Shown here piece after piece: positions 44,297 through 53,665 of a stretch of 64,000 nt of DNA. This DNA comes from M30B19 sp041741535 (GTDB taxonomy: Bacteria; Planctomycetota; Planctomycetia; Pirellulales; Pirellulaceae), in assembly GCA_041741535.1 (NCBI GenBank), contig JBGSJV010000015.1:1-64000 (forward strand), given 5' to 3'. A program made the position numbers and the translations under genes. Numbering within the stretch: the first letter of the stretch is position 1; the number at the start of each line of letters is the position of its first letter. The notes under the pieces were generated by a model that worked only from the letters and a program-made list of their open reading frames with translations, was not told the origin of the DNA and did not search any database.

Positions 44297-44535
44297 GAGC
44301 CTTCTTCCGCATGCAAGCTTCTTAAGGCGACGATAGCTCGGGCCTTCACAAGATTGAGTTCATCGATTTGCTCGAGGAGCCGATCCAGTTCTCGCCGCTC
44401 GTGGGCTGCCAGCTCTCCGGCAGAACACTTTTCCAACAGTGCATCCAACTCCAGTTGACTCTTGGGTGCAATCGCCATTTCGACGAGCGCTGACAACCCG
44501 CCCGTGCTGATCGACAGATTCACTTCGTTCGGCAT
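44293..44535 (-). CDS. small helical partner protein of the HNH endonuclease
   Basis: The 80-residue, acidic, helical protein (LELDALLEKCSAGELAAHER, RELDRLLEQIDELNLVKARA) is coupled to the HNH gene by ATGA. It parallels the 90-residue protein at 36722-36994 in size, layout and position. It may be the HNH protein's inhibitor or adaptor; there is no direct evidence. Ribosome binding upstream of the ATG at 44535 is weak. Confidence 0.7.
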   Translation of the reverse strand: MPNEVNLSISTGGLSALVEMAIAPKSQLELDALLEKCSAGELAAHERRELDRLLEQIDELNLVKARAIVALRSLHAEEGS

Positions 44536-44935
44536 TAGACCGTCTCAAAAAAAGGGGGGGGTAACTCCAAGGCTAATAATAACGAGTGCAACAAGGCATT
44601 TCCAGATTGGAAGTGGCGGTGCACAGCCCAATGGAACAAATGGCACATCCCCTGACTTCGGCAATGGGCAACGTCAAGCTCCCTTTCTAGCTGCATTTCC
44701 AATTAGATATCCCCAGAGCTATCACACCATCAGGCCGCCGATTCATACCGCATTTCTCGCCGGAGAATCGCTCCCACTATTACAACCCGAATCTCGGGCT
44801 ACCAGGCTGCTGAGACCTCCACTTCAGCAACCGATTAAGGAATAGAAGGCTACAAACTTTTCGCATATTTTTGGCCTACCCATGCATCCCTTAAGCTAGA
44901 GTCTCCCGCTCCCCCTTATCTCAGGATTTCCACCT
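44536..44935. other. intergenic stretch without a gene
   Basis: A run of seven A and eight G at 44548-44562 stands just upstream of the small-protein gene. Otherwise the stretch has long open frames with no start site and no hairpin. It should contain promoters for both divergent genes, but I cannot point to one. Confidence 0.35.
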
Positions 44936-45133
44936 ATGTCCTCCTGCAGTGCTTGCTCTACCGTGATGGCCGCTCAATCCGAGGCCCTATCGCAACAAAT
45001 CAACTTCGCGGTGCTCCGCAAACAACAAGATGCCACCAAGGCCCAAGGTGACGCTGCGGTCCAACTGCTCCAATCTGCCGCGGCTGCCGGCAAAGCGATT
45101 GGCAAGGGCGGTCAGTTTGACGCGATTGCCTAG
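44936..45133 (+). CDS. small YjfB-like protein
   Basis: The 65-residue protein (MSSCSACSTVMAAQSEALSQ...) has a helix with LSQQINFAVLRKQQDATKAQ followed by an Ala-rich stretch (VQLLQSAAAAGKAIGK), the pattern of the YjfB putative motility family. AGGA lies just before the ATG. Its stop TAG shares four bases (CTAG, 45130-45133) with the stop of the opposite CHAT-like gene. A role in motility is a family label only. Confidence 0.55.
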   Translation: MSSCSACSTVMAAQSEALSQQINFAVLRKQQDATKAQGDAAVQLLQSAAAAGKAIGKGGQFDAIA

Positions 45134-45762
45134 CTGAACATGCTGGTGATTTTGTGGTTCTCGTGAAAGTAGATATTGAACCCGTAGTTGGTGTGAGCAC
45201 TCGTAATCAATGCCACCATGCGGGTCGCCGCTTCGTGAGCCATCTTTCGCGGCGATAGTTTGTGTTTGCGGCGGCTGCGATTTGCCAGATATTGTTCGGC
45301 TAACTTGCTAATAAAAACCATGTCGATCGCGCTGCCATCGATCCAATCGACCGCACGGGAATAACCCGCGACCCACTCCAGTTTCGTGGCGGGCTCTTGC
45401 AACAAAAACCGAGCCGTTTCCGTGTTGCCCGTGTGGCAAGTGCCCAGGAACAGCCCTTTGATCTGGCCACTGGCATTGCAATTCTTGAAGATGTTCCGAA
45501 ACTCGGTGCGACTGATGGCGGTGGTTGGTGTTGGCGAGATGCAATTTGCATCCCCATGGCTGGCGACATAAATCACTTCGGAAACACCATCTTCGGAACG
45601 AGCACGGAGAACCGTTTCCAGCGACGAGCGGTCGGCGAACATGTCGTAGTAAATTGCCGAAGGGTTCTCGTAATGGATTGCAGCAACGGCTTCAAATAGC
45701 TGACGCACACCATGGTTCCCGGTCCGCCACCACCGCGATTCCACCACTGCAATCGGTCCCAT
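45130..45762 (-). CDS. stand-alone CHAT/caspase-like peptidase
   Basis: The 210-residue protein has the catalytic His in EVIYVASHGDANC and the Cys in KGLFLGTCHTGNTE, which is the His-Cys dyad spacing of CHAT and caspase-like proteins. The next segment WVAGYSRAVDWIDGSAIDMVF corresponds to the substrate-pocket loop of the fold. No signal, TPR or other partner domain is attached, so this is a minimal domain. ATG at 45762 follows AGAAAG; a TTG at 45777 is possible. Activity and substrate are inference. It ends tail-to-tail with the YjfB-like gene. Confidence 0.7.
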   Translation of the reverse strand: MGPIAVVESRWWRTGNHGVRQLFEAVAAIHYENPSAIYYDMFADRSSLETVLRARSEDGVSEVIYVASHGDANCISPTPTTAISRTEFRNIFKNCNASGQIKGLFLGTCHTGNTETARFLLQEPATKLEWVAGYSRAVDWIDGSAIDMVFISKLAEQYLANRSRRKHKLSPRKMAHEAATRMVALITSAHTNYGFNIYFHENHKITSMFS

Positions 45763-45885
45763 AAAAACTTTCTGCAAACACCGCCAAGCACTCGATTCCC
45801 GACGATTATTTTAGATCAGAAAATTGTGATTACGAGCCAGAAACACACGGTTTGCGATGGTCTCGACAGGGTGATTCCAACTGGA

Positions 45886-48654
45886 TTAGCCTACCGTTTG
45901 CAGTCCTGCAGCAACGCCATTGACGGACAGTGTGATTGCTTTGAGCAATTCGTCGGTACGCGATGGATCGGTATTTTCGCGAAGCTCGCGCAGCAAGGCG
46001 ACCTGAATAATGTTCAAGGGGTCAACGTAGGGGTTGCGGACTCGAATCGAATGTTGCAACCAGGGCTCCGTTTCCAGGACATGCTTCGAGTCGGTCACAA
46101 ACAAGACCAAACGTCGCGTGGCTTGAAATTCTTCTTCGATGAGTTTGAATACCTTATCCGCCAGTTCACCGGGGGCCAGCCCCGAGTACAACCGGGCAAT
46201 TCCCATATCGGCTCGGGCCAACCCCAAATGCACGTTGTGCAATAGTGTGCGAAAGAATGGCCATTGGCGATACATTTCGCGCAGCTGAATCAGTCGCTGC
46301 CGTTCATCGGATGCGACCCACTGCGAGATCCCGCTACCCACGCCATACCAACTGGCGATATTGGCTCGCGTCTGTGTCCACGCAAAGACCCAAGGAATCG
46401 CGCGCAAGTCGTCCAACTTCATGGTTGTCGACCGACGTGATGGCCTAGAACCGAGCTTCAAATGATCGATCAAATCGATGGGCGTGGTCGCTTGGAAATA
46501 GTCGACAAAACCAGGAAGTTCGACCAAGTCGCGGTACTTTTTGTAGGCATGCCCCGCCAACTCTTCCATCACTCCGAACCAATGGGGCTGCTTCTCGAAA
46601 GTCGGCCGTGTGCCCGTCGTGCAGATCACGGCATGCACCAATTGTTCCAAGTGGCGGTGGGCAATCGCCGGTTCGCTGTAACGCGAGCTTACCACTTCGC
46701 CTTGTTCGGTGATCCGGATTCGACCGCGAATCGAATCAGGGGGTTGAGCCAAAATCGCTCGATTGGTGGGTCCACCGCCGCGGCCCAACGAGCCGCCGCG
46801 GCCATGGAACAAGGTCATCTTGATCCCAGCTGCTTTGCAAACTTCCGCCAGGGCCTGTTGTCCCCGGTACAACTGCCAATTGGCTTGCAGATAGCCACCA
46901 TCTTTGTTGCTATCGCTGTAGCCGATCATGATTTGTTGTTGATTGCCACATTGACGCAAGTGTTCGGCATATTCGGGGATCTCGAACAATTGCTGCATGA
47001 ACTGGGGGGCGTCGTGCAAATCCTGAATCGTCTCAAACAAGGGCACCAGATTCAATTGCCCGAACAGGCCAGCGTCCTTTGCCAACAGCAGAACTTCTAG
47101 GACTTGGCTGACATCATGGGTCATGCTGATGATGTAGTTGCGAATCGCGCGCGGTCCAACGACTTCATGCACTTGTCGGATGACTCGGAAGAGCTCGAGG
47201 GTCTCGTTGACTGGGGGGCTAAATTGAAGCCGTGAGGTCAAAGGCCGAGGACTGTCGATTTCGCGGCAGAGGATCGCGCGCTTTTCCGCTTCAGGCATTG
47301 TTCCATAGTTGTCGGCCAACTTGTACGCAGCGAATAGTTCCGACATGGCCGCGCGATGGACCGCCGAATGTTGCCGAACGTCCAACGATGCCAAGTGAAA
47401 CCCAAACACTTCCACCGACCGGATGAGCGTTTCCAACCGCCCCGTCACCAATCGCAGTCCGTTGTTGGCCAACAAGCTGTCGCGAATCATCAACAGGTCG
47501 GCCAGAAATTCTTCGGCCTGGCGATAGGCGCGTGGATTCTCCGTCGGTCGGTCCCAGGAACCAGAATTCTGTTCGCGAGTCGCTCGGAGCCGCCGAAACA
47601 TGATGATCAACTTTTGCCGGTACGGCTCTTGATCAAAGCGACTAAAGACTTCCGCTTCCGCGGCCGGAATCAGTTTGCGATCCAGTTCCAAACTGGCCAA
47701 CAATTCGTTACTAAACCCGGTCCGTGTTCGCGAGGGACTTAGCAAGTGGTACAAATAGTCCACTTCGTAATTGTAGTGCTTGAGAATCGCCTCGCGTTGC
47801 TCCCGCAGGGTATCGCGAGTCACTTCGGGGGTCACAAAAGGATTGCCATCACGATCACCACCGATCCACGAACCGTATTCCAGGAAAGCCGGAATATCAA
47901 AATGATGGCCAGGGTAATACGTGGCTAGGGCCGCTTTGAGTTCTTGATAAATTTGTGGGATCACACGGAACAGCGTATTTTCAAAGAAATACAGACCGCT
48001 GTTGCGGACCTCGTCCATCACGGTTGGTTTGCGTTCGCGAGTCTCATCGCTTTGCCACAGCAGGACGATGTAGCCGTGAATCTCGTCGTGCAGTTGGTGT
48101 TTGACTCGTTGCGAGTGGCCGGGCTGATTCAGTTGATGCAAACGTTCGGCGATTTCTTTGAGAATCTGCCGGATCGTCCGGCGTTTGGATTCTGTCGGAT
48201 GCGCGGTGAACACGGGCATGATCTGCAATAGATGCAGATTCTCTTGCACTTGCCGGGCGGTCAAGCCTTCGTGGTGCAGAATTCGAATGGCATCGGCAAT
48301 CGTCTCGCTAATCGGCACGCCGGCTTCATCGGCTTCCGTCATTCGTTCGGACAAAACGCGGACTCGATGTTGTTCTTCCGCCAAGTTTACCAATTGAAAG
48401 TACGTCGAAAACGCCTTCAAGTTCGCGTCGGTCATCCGCAAATCTTGCAGGACTTTGGGAACCTGGTCCAAAAGTCGTTCGAACGCTTCAGGATCCCCGT
48501 TGCGCCAGGCCTTGGCAAGGCTGCGGATTTTTTCTTCTTGTTGGTAGACCTCAGGTCCCGCCTGTTCCATCAGGACTTGGCCCAACAAACCGCCCAACAA
48601 CCGAATCGTGCGACTCAGATCGGGCGGTGTTTCCAAACTTGTCGTAGCATCCAT
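45886..48654 (-). CDS. ppc: phosphoenolpyruvate carboxylase
   Basis: The 922-residue enzyme makes oxaloacetate from PEP and bicarbonate, refilling the TCA cycle. The first catalytic motif is VFTAHPTES (His152), followed by GSWIGGDRDGNPFVT, the GYSDSNKDGGY block, FHGRGGSLGRGGGPT with the catalytic Arg-Gly-Gly, and RTLLHNVHLGLARAD. The C-terminal SVNGVAAGLQTVG replaces the common INGIAAGMRNTG, a mild change at the feedback-inhibitor end. The gene follows the 669-residue secreted protein gene by 5 nt. Confidence 0.97.
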   Translation of the reverse strand: MDATTSLETPPDLSRTIRLLGGLLGQVLMEQAGPEVYQQEEKIRSLAKAWRNGDPEAFERLLDQVPKVLQDLRMTDANLKAFSTYFQLVNLAEEQHRVRVLSERMTEADEAGVPISETIADAIRILHHEGLTARQVQENLHLLQIMPVFTAHPTESKRRTIRQILKEIAERLHQLNQPGHSQRVKHQLHDEIHGYIVLLWQSDETRERKPTVMDEVRNSGLYFFENTLFRVIPQIYQELKAALATYYPGHHFDIPAFLEYGSWIGGDRDGNPFVTPEVTRDTLREQREAILKHYNYEVDYLYHLLSPSRTRTGFSNELLASLELDRKLIPAAEAEVFSRFDQEPYRQKLIIMFRRLRATREQNSGSWDRPTENPRAYRQAEEFLADLLMIRDSLLANNGLRLVTGRLETLIRSVEVFGFHLASLDVRQHSAVHRAAMSELFAAYKLADNYGTMPEAEKRAILCREIDSPRPLTSRLQFSPPVNETLELFRVIRQVHEVVGPRAIRNYIISMTHDVSQVLEVLLLAKDAGLFGQLNLVPLFETIQDLHDAPQFMQQLFEIPEYAEHLRQCGNQQQIMIGYSDSNKDGGYLQANWQLYRGQQALAEVCKAAGIKMTLFHGRGGSLGRGGGPTNRAILAQPPDSIRGRIRITEQGEVVSSRYSEPAIAHRHLEQLVHAVICTTGTRPTFEKQPHWFGVMEELAGHAYKKYRDLVELPGFVDYFQATTPIDLIDHLKLGSRPSRRSTTMKLDDLRAIPWVFAWTQTRANIASWYGVGSGISQWVASDERQRLIQLREMYRQWPFFRTLLHNVHLGLARADMGIARLYSGLAPGELADKVFKLIEEEFQATRRLVLFVTDSKHVLETEPWLQHSIRVRNPYVDPLNIIQVALLRELRENTDPSRTDELLKAITLSVNGVAAGLQTVG

Positions 48655-48659
48655 GTCGA

Positions 48660-50669
48660 TTACTGATCTGATTCGGCGGGGACGGGACTGGAGATGGCCG
48701 GATCGGGTTTGGGCAGAATCACGCCGACAAAGAACCAGCCGTCCGATTCGGTCTCCAAAGACCAGCCACTAATGCCCAGATGCGGAGCGATAACGTTCTC
48801 AAAGTCTTGCGGCAGCTTCGAACCATCCACTTTGCGAGTGACACCACCCTCTTGCATTTCTTTGAGCATCCGCGCGAGCAAACTATTGTCTCGCGGGACT
48901 TTATTCTTTCTTAGCAGTTCATAAATAAATTTGATCGAACGATCGACCCGGCCAAATTGCCGAATGCTATCCGGCGCCGGGGACAATTGATCCAGTTTTT
49001 CGCCGATGAGTTTGAAATCACTGGCGTCGGTCAAGGGTCCGGCTTCGCGATTGGCGACCTTCTTCAAAAACTCCACATTGTTGGAGAAGAAAATGTTCCC
49101 GTTCGCGACAACCACAAATTGGTCTGGGAATAATGGAGGCTCGGTGGCAACTGGGGCTTCTTCGGTTTCTTCCCCTGAAAGCAAGTCATCCAAGTCGATT
49201 TCGTCTTCGGACTCTTCAATGCGTTCGGCTTTCCAAATGGTGCGACCATCTTGGAACGGCAGGGCCTTCCATTTACTTTTTTGCGGCTTGAAGAAGCCAT
49301 CCAAATCGTCGGCGATCCACTGTTCGTTTTCGGAGCCTTCGGCGATCTTGAGCCCGACAACCATCCGTTCGCTGCCTTCTTCGATGGGTTCTTCGAAGTC
49401 CGAAACGAAGGTGATTTTGCCGTCGAGGCGCTCGGCGATGCCCTTGATGTCGAACTTGATGCTTTGTCGTCCCTTCTTCCAGCCATCGACCATGGTTTCC
49501 CAATTGCCGGGCTGAGTGAACTCGTCGACCAACAAGCCAACGGAATCAATACCCGTGGCGAAATTCCAATGAAACGTTGCCGCGGTTGCCGCATGGTCAG
49601 GAACCCATGGCTCCCATTTCACTTCTGGATGCGGATTGGGGAAATCCAGCAACTGCGCGGCCTTCTCAAAGCGCGGGCCTTCGGAGTTTCCAGGCGCGTA
49701 GATGAAAAACCGGTGCAACATTTCCATGTTATTATGAGCGAACATAAAGTCGCCCCCAACGGCTTTGGTGGCTCCGAACCCTTGACGCTGCAAAATAGCG
49801 GCAATTTCTTTTGGTTCGCGAGCGTTCGGATCCAAGCGACTCGATCGGTTTCGTTTGGCGATCAAGTCGGACAATTCGACGTACCCAAACGGTTCAATAA
49901 ACCAACGGATTTGTGGTTTCCAATCGTCTTCCGCTTGAAGGCAGCGAGCGCGAACTTTGCTAAATGGCTCGTGTTTACCCAGCACGTTATCCAGTGGTTC
50001 GGGGCTTAAGATCGAAGCCATCACTTCGCTCAAAATATCCAAGTCGTCGCAGGCGATCAAACGATCCGCGACTCGCGTGAAGTAGACACTTTCGCGCACT
50101 GCAATCCCACGCGGTTTTTCAAACTCCCAACGAGTAACCTTTTGTTCCAACACATCGAGTTCTGACGGTTTGGCTGCGCGGGAAGTCAGATCCGTTTCGA
50201 TGTCGGACATCAGCTGTTTGTAGTCGGCCTCGTGACCTGCAACATCGACCATGATTACAATCGCATGGTTGGCCGCCTCGCTTTGACCTTCCTCTCGATT
50301 CAAGATAGCGGCAAAGCAAATTTCCCCTGTGTTCAGTTTGCTGACTTTCTCCATGTTCATAGCAAACTTCAAGTTGCGATTGTCCAGCCAATCGGTAACC
50401 TGGCTCGAAAAGCTTTCCACGACCGGAGCCAAATCGGGATCTTGCGCCAATTGGCCCATTTTCGTGCCGTAAAGCGCGGCTTCCAGGTCTGTGATACTCG
50501 ACACACTGACCCAAGCTCGCGTGGTAGCTGGCAAATAAAACTCCGAGGACATTCGCGCAGGCTCTTGAGCAACCGCCACTCCGCAGGTCATCAGAACAAT
50601 GGTCGCAGCCAACACCAAACTGGTCGACAGCTTGCCGAAAAGAAAATCTGCTGGACGCACCACTCGCAA
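48660..50669 (-). CDS. secreted protein of unknown function
   Basis: The 669-residue protein has a signal peptide (residues about 13-34, ending GVAVAQE) and repeats the layout of the 1153-residue protein: values held in long alpha/beta stretches with FVVVANGNIFFSNNVEFLKK and ADRLIACDDLDILSEVMAS blocks, like DUF3352-type proteins of planctomycetes. An acidic stretch (ESEDEIDLDDLLSGEETEE) lies in the middle. Its 3' end is 5 nt from ppc, so the two are co-transcribed, which is odd for an exported protein and a central enzyme. No catalytic motif was seen. The start is followed upstream by 18-bp tandem repeats. Confidence 0.75.
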   Translation of the reverse strand: MRVVRPADFLFGKLSTSLVLAATIVLMTCGVAVAQEPARMSSEFYLPATTRAWVSVSSITDLEAALYGTKMGQLAQDPDLAPVVESFSSQVTDWLDNRNLKFAMNMEKVSKLNTGEICFAAILNREEGQSEAANHAIVIMVDVAGHEADYKQLMSDIETDLTSRAAKPSELDVLEQKVTRWEFEKPRGIAVRESVYFTRVADRLIACDDLDILSEVMASILSPEPLDNVLGKHEPFSKVRARCLQAEDDWKPQIRWFIEPFGYVELSDLIAKRNRSSRLDPNAREPKEIAAILQRQGFGATKAVGGDFMFAHNNMEMLHRFFIYAPGNSEGPRFEKAAQLLDFPNPHPEVKWEPWVPDHAATAATFHWNFATGIDSVGLLVDEFTQPGNWETMVDGWKKGRQSIKFDIKGIAERLDGKITFVSDFEEPIEEGSERMVVGLKIAEGSENEQWIADDLDGFFKPQKSKWKALPFQDGRTIWKAERIEESEDEIDLDDLLSGEETEEAPVATEPPLFPDQFVVVANGNIFFSNNVEFLKKVANREAGPLTDASDFKLIGEKLDQLSPAPDSIRQFGRVDRSIKFIYELLRKNKVPRDNSLLARMLKEMQEGGVTRKVDGSKLPQDFENVIAPHLGISGWSLETESDGWFFVGVILPKPDPAISSPVPAESDQ

Positions 50670-50680
50670 CTCTCCCTGTA

Positions 50681-50806
50681 GTAACCGAACTGCCTATAGC
50701 AACCGAACTGCCATTCGTAACGGAACGGCCATTCGTAACCGAACGGCCAATCGTAACCGAGCGGCCATTCCTAACCGAACAGCCATTCCTAACCGAACGG
50801 TTTGTG
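50681..50806. repeat. seven tandem 18-bp repeats
   Basis: Units of 18 bp with consensus GTAACCGAACGGCCATTC run from 50681 to 50806 and differ by 1-5 bases each. They lie between the divergent starts of the 669-residue protein gene and purB. The repeat is a multiple of three, but no coding frame fits well. It may be a regulatory array or a source of length variation. Confidence 0.9.
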
Positions 50807-51035
50807 AAACCCCAACCGGCGTTTGGGGCACCGCTTCCCATGGCTCAGCGCCCCGACAACATTTTAGCCGGGTGAACGTCAGTGCCTTAAGTTACCAGAT
50901 CGACAAACGACCTCCTAGATGGATCTTGCCTACGTGCCTAAGATAGCCGAACTTGGCTTTTGGCCCCAAAAGGGCCGGTTATTAGGCCCCTCGTTCCAAC
51001 CAGACCGGCAAAGATAACTCGCGAGCAGCTACCGC

Positions 51036-52472
51036 ATGTCCCAGCACGAAGTGTACGAAAACCCCCTGATTACCCGGTACGCCAGTTCAGCGATGGGGAA
51101 GATCTTCGGCGACCAAGCCCGTTTTTCCACGTGGCGGAGACTCTGGGTGGCCTTGGCAGTTGCCGAGCAGGAACTGGGGCTGGACATTAACGATGGCCAA
51201 ATCGCTGAAATGCGGGCGGCGGTTGATTCGATCGACTTCCAGCAAGCGGCAATTTTCGAGCGGAAACTACGTCACGACGTGATGGCCCATGTGCATGCCT
51301 TTGGTCTGGTGGCTCCTGCGGCGATGCCAATCATTCATTTGGGCGCCACCAGCTGCTATATCACCGACAACACCGACCTGATCTTGATGCGTCAGGCAAT
51401 GCAGCTCGTCCGCCGAAGATTGGTGGCCGCGATTGTTCGGCTGGGGAAAGTCGCCGCCGAGTATCGGGCGCTTCCGTGTCTGGGCTACACCCATTTCCAA
51501 CCGGCTCAGCCCACGACCGTCGGCAAGCGAATTTGCCTGTGGATCTACGACCTGGTTTTGGATTTGGAGGAACTGCAGTTTCGACTTGGGCAACTCAAGT
51601 GTCGCAGTATTAAAGGAACGACGGGTACGCAAGCCAGTTTTTTGGCCCTGTTCGACGGAGATCACGACAAGGTCCGAAAACTGGAACAACGAGTGGCCCA
51701 GGAGATTGGCTTTGACGGGATCTATGCCGTGACCGGCCAGACCTACACGAGAAAAGTGGACGCGCAGATCCTGGACTGCTTGTCCGGGATTGCGCAGAGC
51801 GTCCACAAGATCGCCACCGACATTCGCCTTTTGGCCAATCGAAAAGAGATCGAAGAACCGTTCGAAAAGGACCAAATCGGTTCGTCGGCCATGGCTTACA
51901 AACGCAATCCCATGCGGAGCGAGCGGATGTGTTCGCTGGCTCGATACGTCATGAACCTACCCGCGAACATGGCCCAAACGGTTGCCACTCAATGGCTCGA
52001 GCGGACCCTGGATGATTCGGCCAATCGCCGAATCGTGATTCCGCAAGGTTTTTTGGCCATCGACTCGATCCTATCGCTGCTGATTAACGTCGCTGACGGT
52101 CTGGTAGTTTATCCCAAGGTGATTGAAAAGAACTTGCGAGCCGAATTGCCGATGATGGCAACCGAAAACATCATGATGGCGGCGGTCAAAGCCGGCGGGG
52201 ATCGTCAGCATTTGCACGAACAAATTCGCTTGCATTCCGTAGCGGCAGGAGCGAGAATCAAGCTAGAGGGGCTCGATAATGACTTATTGGAACGAATCCA
52301 AGCCGATCCCGCATTTGGGTCGGTTGACGTCGCCCAGATGCTGGATCCGATCAACTTTGTCGGCCGAGCCCCGGAACAAGTTGACGAGTTCCTGGACCAA
52401 CACGTGCAACCGCTGATGGTCGCGTTTGCCCACGAGCTCCACTCCGGCGACGAGGCCGAGATCAAGGTGTAA
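51036..52472 (+). CDS. purB: adenylosuccinate lyase
   Basis: The 478-residue enzyme of the fumarase/aspartase superfamily splits adenylosuccinate and SAICAR in purine synthesis. The key motifs are LGATSCYITDNTDL, the catalytic-His loop GYTHFQPAQPTTVGKR, and the signature GSSAMAYKRNPMRSE with the flexible catalytic Ser. Regular helical bundle length is intact. It is followed by the NHL-repeat protein after 8 nt. A lyase for arginine or cysteine was considered; the YTHFQPAQPTT and GSSAMAYKRNP forms fit PurB best. Confidence 0.95.
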   Translation: MSQHEVYENPLITRYASSAMGKIFGDQARFSTWRRLWVALAVAEQELGLDINDGQIAEMRAAVDSIDFQQAAIFERKLRHDVMAHVHAFGLVAPAAMPIIHLGATSCYITDNTDLILMRQAMQLVRRRLVAAIVRLGKVAAEYRALPCLGYTHFQPAQPTTVGKRICLWIYDLVLDLEELQFRLGQLKCRSIKGTTGTQASFLALFDGDHDKVRKLEQRVAQEIGFDGIYAVTGQTYTRKVDAQILDCLSGIAQSVHKIATDIRLLANRKEIEEPFEKDQIGSSAMAYKRNPMRSERMCSLARYVMNLPANMAQTVATQWLERTLDDSANRRIVIPQGFLAIDSILSLLINVADGLVVYPKVIEKNLRAELPMMATENIMMAAVKAGGDRQHLHEQIRLHSVAAGARIKLEGLDNDLLERIQADPAFGSVDVAQMLDPINFVGRAPEQVDEFLDQHVQPLMVAFAHELHSGDEAEIKV

Positions 52473-52480
52473 CCACTTCG

Positions 52481-53503
52481 ATGTTCGAACATCCCCTGTC
52501 GCACGAGGCACCGAACGGTATTTCAGGAGTTCGTGAATCGCGTGTCCAAGCTCGGCGCCGGTTCCTCCGAGGTTGTGTGATGAGTGGACTGTCGGGCTTG
52601 CTCTTGAACCAGGGTGGATGTTGGCAAGCGAGTTCGGATGGTGTGATTCTGCCAGACAAGATTTATGGCAAGTTTGGCTACGGCCCCGGCCAGTTCCAAA
52701 AACCTCGCGCCATTGCGATCGATCAACAGAATGAAATCTACATCGTCGATATGACCGGGCGAATTCAGGTCTTCGACGCGGAGGGGACGTTTCTCCGCGT
52801 TTGGAAAACTCCAGATGTCACCAATGGCCGCCCCACGGGTTTAAGTGTCGATGCGGAAGGACTCCTCTGGGTTGCGGACACCCACTATTACCAAGCCCTG
52901 GCATACTCGCGGACCGGCGAACTCGATCGCAAGCGGTCCATCTTTGGCGAACCCGGGATCGAACCGGGTAAGTTCGGGATGCTGACGGAAGTGGCGTTTG
53001 ATTCGCGCGGGCGGATTTTGATTGCGGAGTATGGAGAAAACGACCGGATCCAAGTGTTTTCACCGGAAGGCCAACTGCTATTTCAGATCGGCTTGCATGG
53101 AACCGATCCCGGTCAATTCATGAGGCCGCAAAGCCTCACGTTGGACGAGCAGGATCAAGTTTGGGTGGCCGATTCAGGCAACCATCGCATCCAAGTTTTC
53201 CAGCTGCACGACGACCACGCCTCGTTGGTCAAAACCTTTGGGCAAGAGGGAGTCGAACCGGGTCAAATGCGGTTCCCCTACGACTTGTTCTTTGACGAGC
53301 AGGGAGATCTTTATGTCTGTGAGTTTGGCAACCATCGCGTGCAGAAGTTCAACCGCGACGGTCAATCCCTGTGGATTTGGAAAAGCCCAGGGTCCGGGCC
53401 GTCGGCCTTGTATCAACCCTGGGGCTGTGTGATCGACCAACAGCGGCGACTCCATGTGCTGGACTCGTATCACCATCGAGTCTATCGCGTCCCGGCCGTC
53501 TAA
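52481..53503 (+). CDS. NHL-repeat beta-propeller lipoprotein
   Basis: The 340-residue protein starts with a twin-arginine-like leader (ARRRFLRGCVMSGLSGLLLNQ) and a lipobox-like GGC. About six NHL repeats follow: GKFGYGPGQFQKPRAIAIDQ, DEQDQVWVADSGNHRIQVFQ, DEQGDLYVCEFGNHRVQKF, and others with the GxFxxPxGIAxD pattern. It should fold as a six-bladed propeller on the outside of the membrane. The role is unknown; protein or ligand binding is likely. The Tat signal suggests cofactor or folding before export, though no cofactor motif was seen. Confidence 0.88.
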   Translation: MFEHPLSHEAPNGISGVRESRVQARRRFLRGCVMSGLSGLLLNQGGCWQASSDGVILPDKIYGKFGYGPGQFQKPRAIAIDQQNEIYIVDMTGRIQVFDAEGTFLRVWKTPDVTNGRPTGLSVDAEGLLWVADTHYYQALAYSRTGELDRKRSIFGEPGIEPGKFGMLTEVAFDSRGRILIAEYGENDRIQVFSPEGQLLFQIGLHGTDPGQFMRPQSLTLDEQDQVWVADSGNHRIQVFQLHDDHASLVKTFGQEGVEPGQMRFPYDLFFDEQGDLYVCEFGNHRVQKFNRDGQSLWIWKSPGSGPSALYQPWGCVIDQQRRLHVLDSYHHRVYRVPAV

Positions 53504-53665
53504 GCCACGCCTTCTGAGCCGCCGTGCCAGAGCGGGGCCATCTTCGCCAAGCAACGCCGACCAACAAGGTCCGCCACGATTGACCACCTGCGGGGTCTGT
53601 GCTATCGTCAGCCGCACCCGATGCAATCGGGAATCGTCTCGTTTCAACGCAGAAAGATCGCATTT

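Noticed and set aside
43877..44535. Restriction-modification system
   Set aside because: There is no methyltransferase or specificity gene near the HNH gene.
50681..50806. CRISPR array
   Set aside because: Units are contiguous and varied, with no spacers and no cas genes.
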